The notes: generated by a model not told the origin, from the letters alone. A stretch of 64,000 bases of DNA from Bradyrhizobium sp. Tv2a-2 (GCF_000472425.1 NZ_AXAI01000003.1:188156-252155), one strand, 5' to 3'. Positions 28,300-37,383 are shown, counted from the stretch's first letter. Numbers and translations are program-made.

Positions 28300-29455
28300 C
28301 GACGTCGTCGTCGGTGGTGTGAATGCGGGTTTCCACCGACATGCCCGGCAGGAGCTGGTCGAGCAGCTTCTGGTCCCGGTCGAAGACAATGCGAACCGGG
28401 ATGCGCTGTACCACCTTGGTGAAGTTTCCGGTCGCGTTGTCGGGCGGCAGCAGCGCGAATTGCGAGCCGGAGGCCGGCGCAATCCGTTCGACGCGGCCGG
28501 TGAGTTTCTGGTTCCGGAACGTATCGACCCTGATGTCGACGCGCTGGCCGGGACGCACATGGGTCAGCTGCGTTTCCTTGTAATTGGCGATGACATAGAC
28601 ATTGGGCAGCGGCACGACATTGATGAGATTGCTGCCGATGTTGACATAGTCGCCGGGCTGCACCTGGCGCTCGCTGACGACGCCGTCGAACGGGGCGATG
28701 ATCTTGGTATAGCCGAGCTTCAGCTTGGCCAGGCGCAGCATCGCCTTCGCGGCCTCGACGTCCGCGGCGCGCTGCTTGCGGGTTCCTTGCAGCACCTCCT
28801 GCTGATGCTTTTGCGCGGCAACGAGGGCGCGGCTGGCGTGGACATCGGCCTGCGCCTTGGAATAGGCCGCGACCGCCTGTTCCAGCCGTTGCCGAGTCCC
28901 GGCATCGGTCTGGGACAGCGATTGCTGGCGCACCTGCTCCTGGTGCGCCTCGATCTCGATCGCCTCTGCCGACGCCTGCGCGGCCTCGGCCTGCGCGATG
29001 GTCGCATATTGCAGCTCGATCTGGTTGGCGAGATTATCGAGCGCGGCCTGCGCGCCGAGCACGCCCGCCTCCGCCTGCGTCACCTGCGCCTCATAGTCCG
29101 CCGGATCGATCTGGATCAGGAGCTGGCCTTGTTTGACGCGCTGGAAATCGTCAACGGCGACGCTCAGCACCTCGCCGGAGACGCGGCTGCTCAACCTAGT
29201 CAGATCGGCGCGCACATAGGCGTCATCGGTGGTCTGGATCGCCGCGCTCCCGATCCAGATATCCCAGCGCAACGTCGCCACCGCGACAAACGCGAGCGCT
29301 GCGATCACCGCAAGCAGCGGAATCGCGAGCCGCGCCAGCGTGCTGCGCACGCTGATCGGGGCTTGCGTTCGCAGACCCGACGGCGGCGGAACCGCCGCGG
29401 GCGCCACGGCTGGTTTGGACGGGGCGGCCGGTATGGTCTGGTCCTGCTGAGTCAA
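28286..29455 (-). CDS. HlyD-family membrane fusion protein (EmrA-like)
   Basis: The 389-residue adaptor has a cytoplasmic Pro/Ala-rich tail, one membrane helix (about 43-63, LARLAIPLLAVIAALAFVAV), a barrel-sandwich half-motif (TTDDAYVRADLTRLSSRVSG), a long alpha-helical hairpin (about 115-230) and the second half-motif KIIAPFDGVVSERQVQPGDYV. The TTDDAYV sequence is the EmrA/HlyD signature. The start is TTG at 29455 with GGAGAG 8 bases upstream. It bridges the inner-membrane pump to an outer-membrane channel not encoded nearby. Confidence 0.92.
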   Translation of the reverse strand: MTQQDQTIPAAPSKPAVAPAAVPPPSGLRTQAPISVRSTLARLAIPLLAVIAALAFVAVATLRWDIWIGSAAIQTTDDAYVRADLTRLSSRVSGEVLSVAVDDFQRVKQGQLLIQIDPADYEAQVTQAEAGVLGAQAALDNLANQIELQYATIAQAEAAQASAEAIEIEAHQEQVRQQSLSQTDAGTRQRLEQAVAAYSKAQADVHASRALVAAQKHQQEVLQGTRKQRAADVEAAKAMLRLAKLKLGYTKIIAPFDGVVSERQVQPGDYVNIGSNLINVVPLPNVYVIANYKETQLTHVRPGQRVDIRVDTFRNQKLTGRVERIAPASGSQFALLPPDNATGNFTKVVQRIPVRIVFDRDQKLLDQLLPGMSVETRIHTTDDDVDGGK

Positions 29456-29555
29456 ATCTTACGCTCTCCGAATTGCGGAAACGACCATATGCCAAAGTTC
29501 CTGTCGCGGCGAGCAGCTTACGACGGCGTTCATTCATACCAATCGTGAACGCAGT

Positions 29556-31097
29556 TCATTGCTTGGCGCGATCATTTGCCAAAAACACCAGCAGGACACC
29601 GAGGACGGCGACGCCCGCGAGCATCGCCCAGGCCTCGCCGACACACAGCGCGAGCGAGGCCTTCTCGACCATCGGGCGGACAAAGTCGATTTCCTCGGGG
29701 GTCGGCGGCCCCGGCGGCCGGTTGAGCAGCCGCGACGGATCGAGCCCGATCGCCTGCGCGGCCGTGAGATCGCCGGCCAGCAGGCGGATCCGAAAGTCCT
29801 CGGCATAGGCAGCGACGCGGCCGTAGAGAATGGTGTCGATCAGCGCGATGCCGATCGCGCCGCCGAGATTGCGCATCAGATTGAACAGGGCGCTGGCGTC
29901 GGCGACGTCTTTTTCCGGCAGTGAGCCGAGCGCAATGCGGGTCGGCGGCAGCAGGCAGAACATGATGGCGACGCCGCGCAGGACCTGCGGCCAGAACATC
30001 TCGGCAAAATCCGCCGTGCGCGGCTGCAAGCTGGAAAGCCCGAGGCCGAGCGCGAACAGCAAGAAGCCGGCAGCGGTCAGCAGGCGCGCGCCGAGCCTGC
30101 TCTCCAGCAGCGCCGCCAACGGTGCCGCGATCAGTTGCGAAATCCCCGTCACCAGCATGATCGTGCCGATCTCGAACGCATCATGGCGACGGACGAATGA
30201 GAGGAACACGGGCATCAGATAGACCGAGCCGTAGAGGCCGACGCCGAGACAGAAGCTCAAGGCGCAGCCGATCGCAAAGGACCGCCGCTTCATGACCGCG
30301 AATTGCACAATCGGGTGCGCGGCGCGAAAGCTGCGCCAGACAAAGATGGCGATGCCGAGCGCGCTCGCGAGCAGCAGCCCGGCGCAGAGCGGCGAGAGCC
30401 AGCCACTCTGCGGCGCCTGCTTGAGCCCGATCTCGAGGCTTGCAAGCGCCAGCACCATGACGACAAGCGCGACCAGGTCCAGCTTTGCCAGTTCCCCAAG
30501 ATTGGTCGGCTGGCGTGGCAACAGGCGCGGCGTCAGCGCGGTCGCGATCAATCCCGGGATGACATTGATCAGAAACAGCCAGGGCCACGACCAGGTTTCG
30601 GTGATGAAGCCGCCGACCACCGGCCCGATGGTCGGCGCGAGCACGGCGACCACGCCGCCGATGGTGGTGGCGGCCGCGTGAAGCCGCGGCGGAAACAGCA
30701 TGAACACCGCCGAAAACACCGCTGGAATCAGCACGCCGCCCGAGAAGCCCTGGATGATGCGGAAGCCGAGCAGCGTGGTGAGGCTGTCGCTCAGGGCGCA
30801 GCCGATCGAGGCCAGCGTGAACAGCCCGACGCCCGAGGCAAACAGCCAGCGCAGGCTCAAAGCTCGCGTGAACAGGCCGGTGAGGGGGATCGCGATCACT
30901 TCCGCGATCAGGTAGGCGGTCTGGATCCAGCTCATCGCCTCAGGCGAAATGTTCAGCGCGCGCTGGATGGTCGGCAACGAGGTCGCAACCACCTGGATGT
31001 CCAGGATCGCCATGAACATGCCGAGGCACATCAGGAGAAAGCCGGCCCAGGTTGAGATGCGCGGTGTCGCGAACAGCGGCCGCGCGAGAGTCGACAT
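29556..31097 (-). CDS. DHA2-family MFS exporter (EmrB-like), copy 2
   Basis: The 513-residue pump has about 14 membrane helices. It starts with FLLMCLGMFMAILDIQVVATSLPTIQ, the classical motif (LDIQVV) for proton-coupled drug exporters, followed by WIQTAYLIAEVIAIPLTG and GFSGGVLIPAVFSAVF. ATG 31097 has GAGG upstream; an alternative ATG at 31127 overlaps the methyltransferase stop (ATGA) and would couple translation. It lies between the methyltransferase and HlyD genes, so a polyketide product is a reasonable export candidate (inference). Confidence 0.9.
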   Translation of the reverse strand: MSTLARPLFATPRISTWAGFLLMCLGMFMAILDIQVVATSLPTIQRALNISPEAMSWIQTAYLIAEVIAIPLTGLFTRALSLRWLFASGVGLFTLASIGCALSDSLTTLLGFRIIQGFSGGVLIPAVFSAVFMLFPPRLHAAATTIGGVVAVLAPTIGPVVGGFITETWSWPWLFLINVIPGLIATALTPRLLPRQPTNLGELAKLDLVALVVMVLALASLEIGLKQAPQSGWLSPLCAGLLLASALGIAIFVWRSFRAAHPIVQFAVMKRRSFAIGCALSFCLGVGLYGSVYLMPVFLSFVRRHDAFEIGTIMLVTGISQLIAAPLAALLESRLGARLLTAAGFLLFALGLGLSSLQPRTADFAEMFWPQVLRGVAIMFCLLPPTRIALGSLPEKDVADASALFNLMRNLGGAIGIALIDTILYGRVAAYAEDFRIRLLAGDLTAAQAIGLDPSRLLNRPPGPPTPEEIDFVRPMVEKASLALCVGEAWAMLAGVAVLGVLLVFLANDRAKQ

Positions 31098-31123
31098 TTC
31101 CTCGCAGCCTCTCTGGAGCTCCG

Positions 31124-31624
31124 TCATGGCGTGACGCTGCAGGCGGCAAGCGCACGGATCTCGGCGCGAATGCGAACCGCGAGCGCAATGCCGTTCAGCA
31201 CCGAGAACAGCAGCGCCGGCCATGGCAAGTTCAGCGCCAGTGGAAGCAGCGCGATTTCGCCAGCCACGATCACGTAATTCGGATGGGAGAGGTAGCGGTA
31301 GGGACCAGCGGTGACCAGCGGCGCGCCCGGCAGCACGATGATGCGCGTGGTCCAGCGTGAACCGAGGCTGGCGAGAACCCAAAGACGCAAGCACTGCAGC
31401 AGCGCGAAAGCAGCGAGCGCCGGCCAGTTCACTTGCTGATCCCAGCCGAAAGTCCACAGTGTGATCAGCCACGCCGCATGAAGCACGACAAGCAGCGGGT
31501 AATGACCCGCACCGACTTCGATCGCGCCCCGCTCCAGCAGCCGCGATGTGTTGTGCCGGGACAGCACCAGTTCGCCAAGCCGTTGCAGCGTGACCAAAGC
31601 CAATATGATCGAAGCGGAAGTCAC
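31124..31624 (-). CDS. isoprenylcysteine carboxyl methyltransferase-family membrane enzyme
   Basis: The 166-residue integral membrane protein has about four helices. Its C-terminal region GPYRYLSHPNYVIVAGEIALLPLAL carries the ICMT/PEMT SAM-binding pattern (PYRYxSHPNY). In bacteria this family often sits beside type III polyketide synthases and O-methylates their phenolic or pyrone products, as with SrsB in Streptomyces (established). Here GTG 31624 overlaps the PKS stop by 4 nt (GTGA), a strong sign of joint function. Confidence 0.88.
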   Translation of the reverse strand: MTSASIILALVTLQRLGELVLSRHNTSRLLERGAIEVGAGHYPLLVVLHAAWLITLWTFGWDQQVNWPALAAFALLQCLRLWVLASLGSRWTTRIIVLPGAPLVTAGPYRYLSHPNYVIVAGEIALLPLALNLPWPALLFSVLNGIALAVRIRAEIRALAACSVTP

Positions 31625-32673
31625 GGGCTGTGCCGCAGAGCGACGCAGCTTGCGGTGAAGCCCGGACCAAGCGCGGTCAACAATGACCGCGGCGGCAAAC
31701 CTTGCACAAGCGCGCGCTGCAGCACGAACAGAACCGTCGGCGCCGACATGTTGCCATAGTCGGCAATGACGTCACGCTCATGATCCAGCGCGCCCTGATC
31801 GAGCGACAGCGCGCGCTCGAGCGCGTTGATGACCTTGGTGCCGCCGGGATGACAGACAAAGCGGTCGATATCGGCTTCGCACAAATCCATGCGCGCGAGA
31901 ATCTCGGCGACGGCAGGAGCCAGGTGCTCTACGACGAAATCGGGGATGGTCCGCTGGAACACCACGCCCAATCCTGTCGCGTCAACACTCCAGCCCATGA
32001 TGCCGAGCGTATCGGGCCACAATCTCTCGGCCGATGCCTCGACCCGCGTCGATCCGCCGTCGCCGGCCCGCAGCACCAATGCCGCCGCGCCATCGCCGAA
32101 CAGGCTCGCGGCCACGATGTTGGCCTTGGTCACTTCGTCATGGCGAACCGCAAGCGTGCAGAGCTCGAGCACTACCAGCAGCACATTGGTTCCCGGCCGC
32201 GACTCGGCCAGCCGCGCCGCGACCGCGAGGCCGGAGACGCCGCCGGCGCAGCCGAGGCCGAACACCGGCACGCGCGATACATCGGCGCGGAATCCGATTT
32301 TGCCCGCGAGACGTGCTTCCAGTGTCGGCGTCGCGATGCCGGTCGAGCAGACAGTGACAACCGTATCGATGTCGTGCGCTGCGAGGTTCGCGCGCGCAAT
32401 GGCCTCGCGCGCCGCGTCGACGAACAGGGTTTCCGCGCCATCGAGGAACGCGTTGGTGCGTTCCGGCCAGCCACGCGGCTCGAGATACCATTCGATCGGC
32501 TTGACGCCGTAGCGATTGCGAATGCCGGTATTGGCAAACAGGCTCGCAAGCGTTTCGAACTGCTCGCAGCGATGCGCCAGGATGCTACGCGCGGCCTGCA
32601 GAACCTGCGTCTGCTGGAATTGATGCGGCGGCACTGAGGTCGCCAGCGACATGAGTGCCGCTGATTGGTCCAT
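31621..32673 (-). CDS. type III polyketide synthase
   Basis: The 350-residue protein is a chalcone-synthase-superfamily ketosynthase, a homodimer using acyl-CoA starters and malonyl-CoA. The full catalytic triad is visible: Cys142 in FGLGCAGGVSG, His275 in RFVCHPGGTK and Asn308 in DYGNMSAPT. Length and motifs match bacterial alkylresorcinol/alkylpyrone or PhlD-like enzymes; the starter cannot be predicted by eye. An ICMT-type methyltransferase, two DHA2 exporters and a HlyD adaptor follow in the same direction. An upstream in-frame start at 32730 lacks homology. Confidence 0.92.
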   Translation of the reverse strand: MDQSAALMSLATSVPPHQFQQTQVLQAARSILAHRCEQFETLASLFANTGIRNRYGVKPIEWYLEPRGWPERTNAFLDGAETLFVDAAREAIARANLAAHDIDTVVTVCSTGIATPTLEARLAGKIGFRADVSRVPVFGLGCAGGVSGLAVAARLAESRPGTNVLLVVLELCTLAVRHDEVTKANIVAASLFGDGAAALVLRAGDGGSTRVEASAERLWPDTLGIMGWSVDATGLGVVFQRTIPDFVVEHLAPAVAEILARMDLCEADIDRFVCHPGGTKVINALERALSLDQGALDHERDVIADYGNMSAPTVLFVLQRALVQGLPPRSLLTALGPGFTASCVALRHSP

Positions 32674-32840
32674 ATTGCTGTCCCCGCCCGACGAAACTGT
32701 CCCAGGCATAGAAACCGCGCCGACGTGCAAATATTTCGGCGAAGCTCGGGCGCCCTCGCGCAGATACCGTCACTATAAGTTGAATGGGGGCGGCGATATG
32801 GTCGCTTCGCGGTGACACCGCGTCATCAGGCGTCGCCGGT

Positions 32841-33632
32841 TCAAACCGTCTTTTCCGGCCAGCGACAGAGATCGTTGATGAGGCAGAGCTCGCAACGTGG
32901 CTTGCGCGCAAGGCAGGTGTAACGGCCGTGCAGGATCAGCCAGTGATGCGCATGCAGCATGAACTCGGCCGGGATCACTTTCTCAAGTCCGAGCTCGACC
33001 TCGAGCGGCGTGTTGCCAGGCGCCAAACCCGTGCGGTTGGCGACGCGGAAGACATGGGTGTCGACGGCCATCGTATGTTCGCCAAAGGCCATGTTGAGCA
33101 CGACATTGGCGGTCTTGCGGCCTGCGCCCGGTAGCGTTTCGATCTGCGGCCGCGTGCGCGGCACCTCGCCGCTGAACTCGTCGATCAGCTTCTGCGAAAG
33201 CGCGATGACGTTCTTCGCCTTGTTGCGATAGAGGCCGATGGTCTTGATGTAGTCGCGCACGCGCTCCTCGCCGAGCGCGAGCATCTTTTGCGGCGTGTCG
33301 GCCACCGCAAACAGCGCGCGCGTCGCCTTGTTGACGCCGGCGTCGGTTGCCTGCGCGGACAGCACCACCGCGACCAGCAGCGTGTAGGGATTGAGATGCT
33401 CCAGTTCCCCTTTTGGCTCCGGATTGGCCTTGCGAAACCGCTCAAAGGCCTCACGGATTTCGGCGGGAGTCCAAGGTTTGGGTGCCCTAAGGGATGTCTT
33501 GGCAGCGCGCTTCGGCCCGGCCGCGCCCTTGCCAGTCTTGACCTTGGTCGGCTTGACCTTCTTTGCCGATTTTTTCGGCACAGACTGAACACGCGTTGCC
33601 TTGGCGCGTTGTGCACGGATGATTTTTGCCAT
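32841..33632 (-). CDS. nth: endonuclease III (DNA glycosylase/AP lyase)
   Basis: Nth removes oxidised pyrimidines and cleaves the abasic site. The 263-residue protein has the HhH motif LPGAGRKTANVVL with catalytic Lys173, Asp191 in VDTHVFRV, and the 4Fe-4S loop Cys240-x6-Cys247-x2-Cys250-x5-Cys256. A 50-residue Lys/Ala/Thr-rich N-terminal tail precedes the core, common in rhizobial homologues. The divergent neighbour starts 22 bp away. An extension to 33791 runs into that neighbour and was not used. Confidence 0.95.
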   Translation of the reverse strand: MAKIIRAQRAKATRVQSVPKKSAKKVKPTKVKTGKGAAGPKRAAKTSLRAPKPWTPAEIREAFERFRKANPEPKGELEHLNPYTLLVAVVLSAQATDAGVNKATRALFAVADTPQKMLALGEERVRDYIKTIGLYRNKAKNVIALSQKLIDEFSGEVPRTRPQIETLPGAGRKTANVVLNMAFGEHTMAVDTHVFRVANRTGLAPGNTPLEVELGLEKVIPAEFMLHAHHWLILHGRYTCLARKPRCELCLINDLCRWPEKTV

Positions 33633-33654
33633 GAAGCGGATATACTGACAGGCC

Positions 33655-34176
33655 ATGAGCACAGGCAATGACTTTGATCCTGACACGGCCGAACCCGAAT
33701 TGTTTGCGGCGCTGTTGACGCCGCACCGGTCGCTCAACCGGACCGGTTTTATAATGGTGATGGTGTTCTTGAGCGTGGTCAGCTTCGCCACCGGAATCGC
33801 TTTTCTGCTGATGGGCGCCTGGCCGGTGTTCGGCTTTCTCGGGCTCGACGTGCTGGCGATCTATTTCGCCTTCCGGGTCAATTTCCGCCGCGCCTTGGCC
33901 AGCGAGCAGATCTCGGTGACCGCCTCAGTGCTGCGGTTGCGCCGGGTGAGCCACCGCGGCCATGTCGTGGAATGGGTCTTCAATCCGCTCTGGGTCCGGC
34001 TCGATCAGGAGGCGGATGACGAATATGGCGTGGAACGGCTCTACCTGTCCTCCAGGGGTAAGCGGGTGGCAATCGGAAGCTTCTTGAGCCCGGGGGAAAA
34101 GGCAAGCTTTTCCAAGGCTTTGACGGCCGCGCTGAGCGCCGCCCGACGCGGCCTCACCTATAACCCGGTGGTGTGA
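33655..34176 (+). CDS. DUF2244 membrane protein
   Basis: The 173-residue protein begins with an acidic stretch, then TPHRSLNRTGFIMVMVFLSV typical of DUF2244 (PF10003), two membrane helices (about 33-78), and a soluble C-terminal beta domain (VEWVFNPLWVRLDQ, GKRVAIGSFLSPGEK). Family function is unknown. In alphaproteobacteria it is frequently found next to nth, as here, divergently with a 22-bp gap. Confidence 0.85.
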   Translation: MSTGNDFDPDTAEPELFAALLTPHRSLNRTGFIMVMVFLSVVSFATGIAFLLMGAWPVFGFLGLDVLAIYFAFRVNFRRALASEQISVTASVLRLRRVSHRGHVVEWVFNPLWVRLDQEADDEYGVERLYLSSRGKRVAIGSFLSPGEKASFSKALTAALSAARRGLTYNPVV

Positions 34177-34229
34177 GTTCATCAGAAATCGGGTGGTTTG
34201 ACCAAGCTGGCCGGCCTACATCCGAGAGC

Positions 34230-35126
34230 ATGATGACACTCGCCATCCATGACCAACGCCTCGCCAAGCCGGGCCCGCAGAGCGCCGCCCTTCGCGATTA
34301 CGATTCGGTGCGGCGGGCGATCGCCTTCATCTCCGAGCACTGGCGCAACCAGCCGACCATTGAAGCCATGGCCGATTCGGCAAGCGTCACCCCTGACGAA
34401 CTGCATCATTTGTTCCGCCGCTGGGCGGGGATCACGCCCAAGGGCTTCATGCAGGCGCTGACACTGGACCACGCCAAGGGCCTGTTGCGCGGCTCGGCCA
34501 GCGTGCTCGATGCCGCGCTCGACTCCGGGCTTTCAGGACCGGGACGGCTGCATGATCTCTTCATCACCCATGAGGCGATGTCACCCGGCGAATGGAAGAA
34601 TGGCGGCGCAGGCATGACGCTGCGTTACGGCTTCCATCCCTCGCCGTTCGGCATGGCGATCGTGATGACGACCCCCCGCGGGCTTGCCGGGCTCGCCTTC
34701 GCCGATGGCGGCGAGGAGCAGTCGGCGCTGGCCGACATGACCAGCCGCTGGCCGAACTCGACCTATGTCGAGGACTATCTCGGCACCGCGCCGGTCGCGC
34801 AACGCATCTTCGATCCCAAACTATGGCGCGCGGACCAGCCGCTGCGGGTGGTCTTGATCGGGACCGATTTCGAGGTGCGGGTGTGGGAGACGCTGCTCAA
34901 GATTCCGATGGGCCGCGCGGTGTCCTATTCCGACATCGCCAACAAGATCAAATCACCAAAGGCCTCGCGTGCTGTCGGCGCGGCCGTCGGCAAGAACCCG
35001 GTCTCATTCGTGGTGCCGTGCCACCGCGCGCTCGGCAAGGACGGCAAGCTCACCGGCTATCATTGGGGCGTCACCCGCAAGCAGGCGATGCTCGGCTGGG
35101 AAGCGGGACGGATCGGGATGCAGTAG
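34230..35126 (+). CDS. AraC-type HTH / O6-methylguanine methyltransferase fusion
   Basis: The 298-residue protein has an N-terminal AraC-like helix-turn-helix (about 20-115) and a C-terminal suicide methyltransferase with the active-site PCHR motif (Cys264) and the SRAVGAAVGKNP and GYHWGVTRKQAML segments. It repairs O6-alkylguanine and, by analogy with Ada, may regulate repair genes. The zinc-binding N-Ada domain that senses phosphotriesters is absent. ATG 34230 is chosen; a GTG at 34173 overlapping the DUF2244 stop is an alternative. Confidence 0.9.
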   Translation: MMTLAIHDQRLAKPGPQSAALRDYDSVRRAIAFISEHWRNQPTIEAMADSASVTPDELHHLFRRWAGITPKGFMQALTLDHAKGLLRGSASVLDAALDSGLSGPGRLHDLFITHEAMSPGEWKNGGAGMTLRYGFHPSPFGMAIVMTTPRGLAGLAFADGGEEQSALADMTSRWPNSTYVEDYLGTAPVAQRIFDPKLWRADQPLRVVLIGTDFEVRVWETLLKIPMGRAVSYSDIANKIKSPKASRAVGAAVGKNPVSFVVPCHRALGKDGKLTGYHWGVTRKQAMLGWEAGRIGMQ

Positions 35127-35149
35127 GGGATTGCGTGGTCAGGGCGCGC

Positions 35150-35207
35150 GTGAGCGCGGACCCGAAATCTCGAGATTCCGGGCTCGGTGCTTCGCATGGC
35201 GTCAGAA
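35150..35207. repeat. short intergenic repeat, family C
   Basis: GGACCCGAAATCTCGAGATT followed by CCGGGCTCGGTGCTTCGCAT shares the AATCTCGAGATTCC core with 13150-13200. It lies between convergent genes. Confidence 0.5.
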
Positions 35208-35222
35208 TAACTACGCAAAAAA

Positions 35223-35753
35223 CTACTGATCCAGCCGCTTCCAGAACATTGCGGTGTTGCAGAGGCGGCCGTCGGGAAACAGGGCGTAGTTCGGGATGAT
35301 GCCGCTCTCGGTCCAGCCGGCGCGCTTGTAGAGGCGGTAGCCGTTTTCGCCAGGCACGGTGTCGAGCACCAACAACCAGCGACCGCGCTGTCGTGCTTCG
35401 TCCTCGACAGCCGTCATCAGGGCCGCGCCGACGCCGCTGCGACGCGCGGAACGGTGCACCAGCATTTTCTTCACGTCGGCGCGGTGCGGCTGGTTGGGCG
35501 GCGTATCGAGCCCGAGCTGCACCGTACCGATGATGCGGCCGTCGAGCCTTGCCGCCAGCAGCACCGTATCGCCGTCGGCAACGGACGCCGACACCTTGCG
35601 AAAGAATTTCAGCCCGTCGTGATGCGAGAACGGCGCCATGAAGCTGACGCTGGCGCCGCCCGCGACGCAATCGACCAGGACCGACGCGAGCTCGTCGAGA
35701 GCGCTGTCGGCGACAGGCGCCGCGAGGACGGCGATGTCGAGCCCGGCGCTCAC
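35223..35753 (-). CDS. GNAT-family N-acetyltransferase
   Basis: The 176-residue protein has GNAT fold features: [19 protein letters not shown] (strands 2-4), the acetyl-CoA motif [20 protein letters not shown], and motif [15 protein letters not shown]. Such enzymes acetylate small molecules or protein N-termini; the substrate is unknown. The GTG start overlaps the gpmA stop by 4 nt (GTGA), so it is cotranslated with a glycolytic enzyme, probably without metabolic meaning. Confidence 0.85.
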   Translation of the reverse strand: MSAGLDIAVLAAPVADSALDELASVLVDCVAGGASVSFMAPFSHHDGLKFFRKVSASVADGDTVLLAARLDGRIIGTVQLGLDTPPNQPHRADVKKMLVHRSARRSGVGAALMTAVEDEARQRGRWLLVLDTVPGENGYRLYKRAGWTESGIIPNYALFPDGRLCNTAMFWKRLDQ

Positions 35754-36373
35754 GCCGCGAGGTCGAGCTTCGAGGCGACGGTGGAATCGGCGTTGAGGTG
35801 ATAGATGATGGGCACGCCGGTCGCGAGCTCGCGCTTCAGGATGCCCTCAGGCGAGAGCTTCTCCAGCACCATGATCAGCGCGCGCAGCGAATTGCCGTGG
35901 GCGGCGACCAGCGTGCGCTGGCCGCGCAGCACACAGGGCAGTATCTCCTGAACATAATAGGGCAGGGCGCGCGCCAGCGTATCCTTCAGGCTTTCGCCGC
36001 CGGGCGGCGACACGTCGTAGGAACGGCGCCAGATCAGGACCTGGTCCTCGCCCCACTTCTTGCGGGCGTCATCCTTGTTGAGGCCGGAGAGATCGCCATA
36101 GTCGCGCTCGTTCAACGCGAGGTTCCTCTCGGTCGGCAGTCCGGTCTGGCCAAGTTGGTCAAGGATCAGATCGAGCGTGTGCTGTGCGCGGGTCAAGACG
36201 GACGTGAAGGCGACGTCGAACTGCAGGCCCTTCTGCTTCAGCTTGCGGCCCGCGTCGTTTGCTTCTTTCACGCCGAGCTCGGTGAGATCGGGATCCTTCC
36301 AGCCTGTGAACAGGTTCTTCAGATTCCATTCGCTCTGGCCGTGGCGCACCAGCACAAGAAGTCGATCGCTCAT
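35750..36373 (-). CDS. gpmA: 2,3-bisphosphoglycerate-dependent phosphoglycerate mutase
   Basis: This enzyme interconverts 3- and 2-phosphoglycerate in glycolysis and gluconeogenesis. The 207-residue protein starts [17 protein letters not shown] with phospho-acceptor His11 in the RHG motif. [23 protein letters not shown] and [13 protein letters not shown] (second catalytic His) follow. It is shorter than the 250-residue E. coli form, as usual in alphaproteobacteria. It lies downstream of dapB with a palindromic repeat in between. Confidence 0.96.
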   Translation of the reverse strand: MSDRLLVLVRHGQSEWNLKNLFTGWKDPDLTELGVKEANDAGRKLKQKGLQFDVAFTSVLTRAQHTLDLILDQLGQTGLPTERNLALNERDYGDLSGLNKDDARKKWGEDQVLIWRRSYDVSPPGGESLKDTLARALPYYVQEILPCVLRGQRTLVAAHGNSLRALIMVLEKLSPEGILKRELATGVPIIYHLNADSTVASKLDLAA

Positions 36374-36400
36374 GTGTTTCGATTTCCAGTTTTGCGTTGT

Positions 36401-36504
36401 CTAAAGCGCGATGAGATTTGGTTGAATCGTCATCGCGCTTTAGGTCTTTGATTGAGCATGATCTCTTCGGAAAACCGCTACACACTTTTCCGGATCATGC
36501 TTTA
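36401..36504. repeat. dispersed palindromic repeat, family A, copy 1
   Basis: Two adjacent hairpins. CTAAAGCGCGATGA (36401-36414) pairs perfectly with TCATCGCGCTTTAG (36430-36443). AGCATGATC pairs with GATCATGCT, enclosing CGGAAAA/TTTTCCG (about 36455-36502). The whole unit occurs again in opposite orientation at 44425-44526. The dapB stop codon is built from its edge. Confidence 0.88.
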
Positions 36505-37317
36505 GATGTCGCCCAGGCCCAGGACGTCAGCCATGGAGTAGAGCCCGGGTTTCTTGCCATGCGCCCACAGCGCCGCTTTCAAGGCACCATGGGCGAAGAT
36601 CATGCGGTCCTCGGCATGATGCGCTAGCGTGAGCCGCTCGGAAGGACCGGCGAAGATCACGCTGTGATCGCCGGCCGCAGTGCCGCCTCGAAGTGAGGCA
36701 AAGCCGATATCGCCGGCTCGCCTGACACCGGTGACGCCGTCGCGGCCGCGCGCCGAATGCTCCTCGAGCGCAATGCTGCGGCCCGCGGCGGCCGCTTCGC
36801 CCAGCATCAAAGCGGTGCCCGAGGGCGCGTCGATCTTGCCCTTGTGGTGCATCTCCAGGATTTCGATGTCGAAGGAGGGATCGAGCGACTGCGCAACGCG
36901 CTTGACCAGCGCAGCCAGGAGATTGACGCCAAGGCTCATATTGCCCGACCTCACCACCACGGCGCGCGAGGTGACGCTCCTGATCACCGCATCGTCCGAG
37001 ACCGACAGGCCGGTGGTGCCGATGACATGAACGAGGCCGCGTTCGGCAGCGATCGCGACATTGGCGATAGTGGCGCGCGGCACGGTAAAATCGAGAATGC
37101 CGTCGGCCTCAGCCGACAGCGACCACAGGTCGGCGGACACCTTGACACCATTGGCTGGGAGACCCGCCAGCACGCCGGCATCCTGGCCCAGGAGTTCCGA
37201 GCCGGGCGCTTCGAGCGCGCCCGCGAGCGCCGCACCCGGGGTTTCCGCAATGACACGCGTCAGCGCGCGGCCCATGCGGCCACCGGCTCCAGCTACGATC
37301 AAACGCATGTCGGCCAT
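36502..37317 (-). CDS. dapB: 4-hydroxy-tetrahydrodipicolinate reductase
   Basis: DapB makes tetrahydrodipicolinate on the way to lysine and meso-diaminopimelate for peptidoglycan. The 271-residue protein has the nucleotide-binding [10 protein letters not shown] motif at the N-terminus and the catalytic [15 protein letters not shown] motif. GAAAGG precedes the start at 37317. It continues the co-directional run from dnaK. The stop TAA is the boundary of a family A repeat, which may also serve as its transcript end. Confidence 0.96.
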   Translation of the reverse strand: MADMRLIVAGAGGRMGRALTRVIAETPGAALAGALEAPGSELLGQDAGVLAGLPANGVKVSADLWSLSAEADGILDFTVPRATIANVAIAAERGLVHVIGTTGLSVSDDAVIRSVTSRAVVVRSGNMSLGVNLLAALVKRVAQSLDPSFDIEILEMHHKGKIDAPSGTALMLGEAAAAGRSIALEEHSARGRDGVTGVRRAGDIGFASLRGGTAAGDHSVIFAGPSERLTLAHHAEDRMIFAHGALKAALWAHGKKPGLYSMADVLGLGDI

Positions 37318-37383
37318 GGCAATACCTTTCCGGCTGCCCTTGTAACCGGGGGAAAGCGTTCCAGCAACCGACCCCAATTGGGC

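Noticed and set aside
31098-31670. 191-codon extension of the upstream DHA2 gene
   Set aside because: It covers the ICMT-family gene in another frame; the exporter homology starts near 31097.
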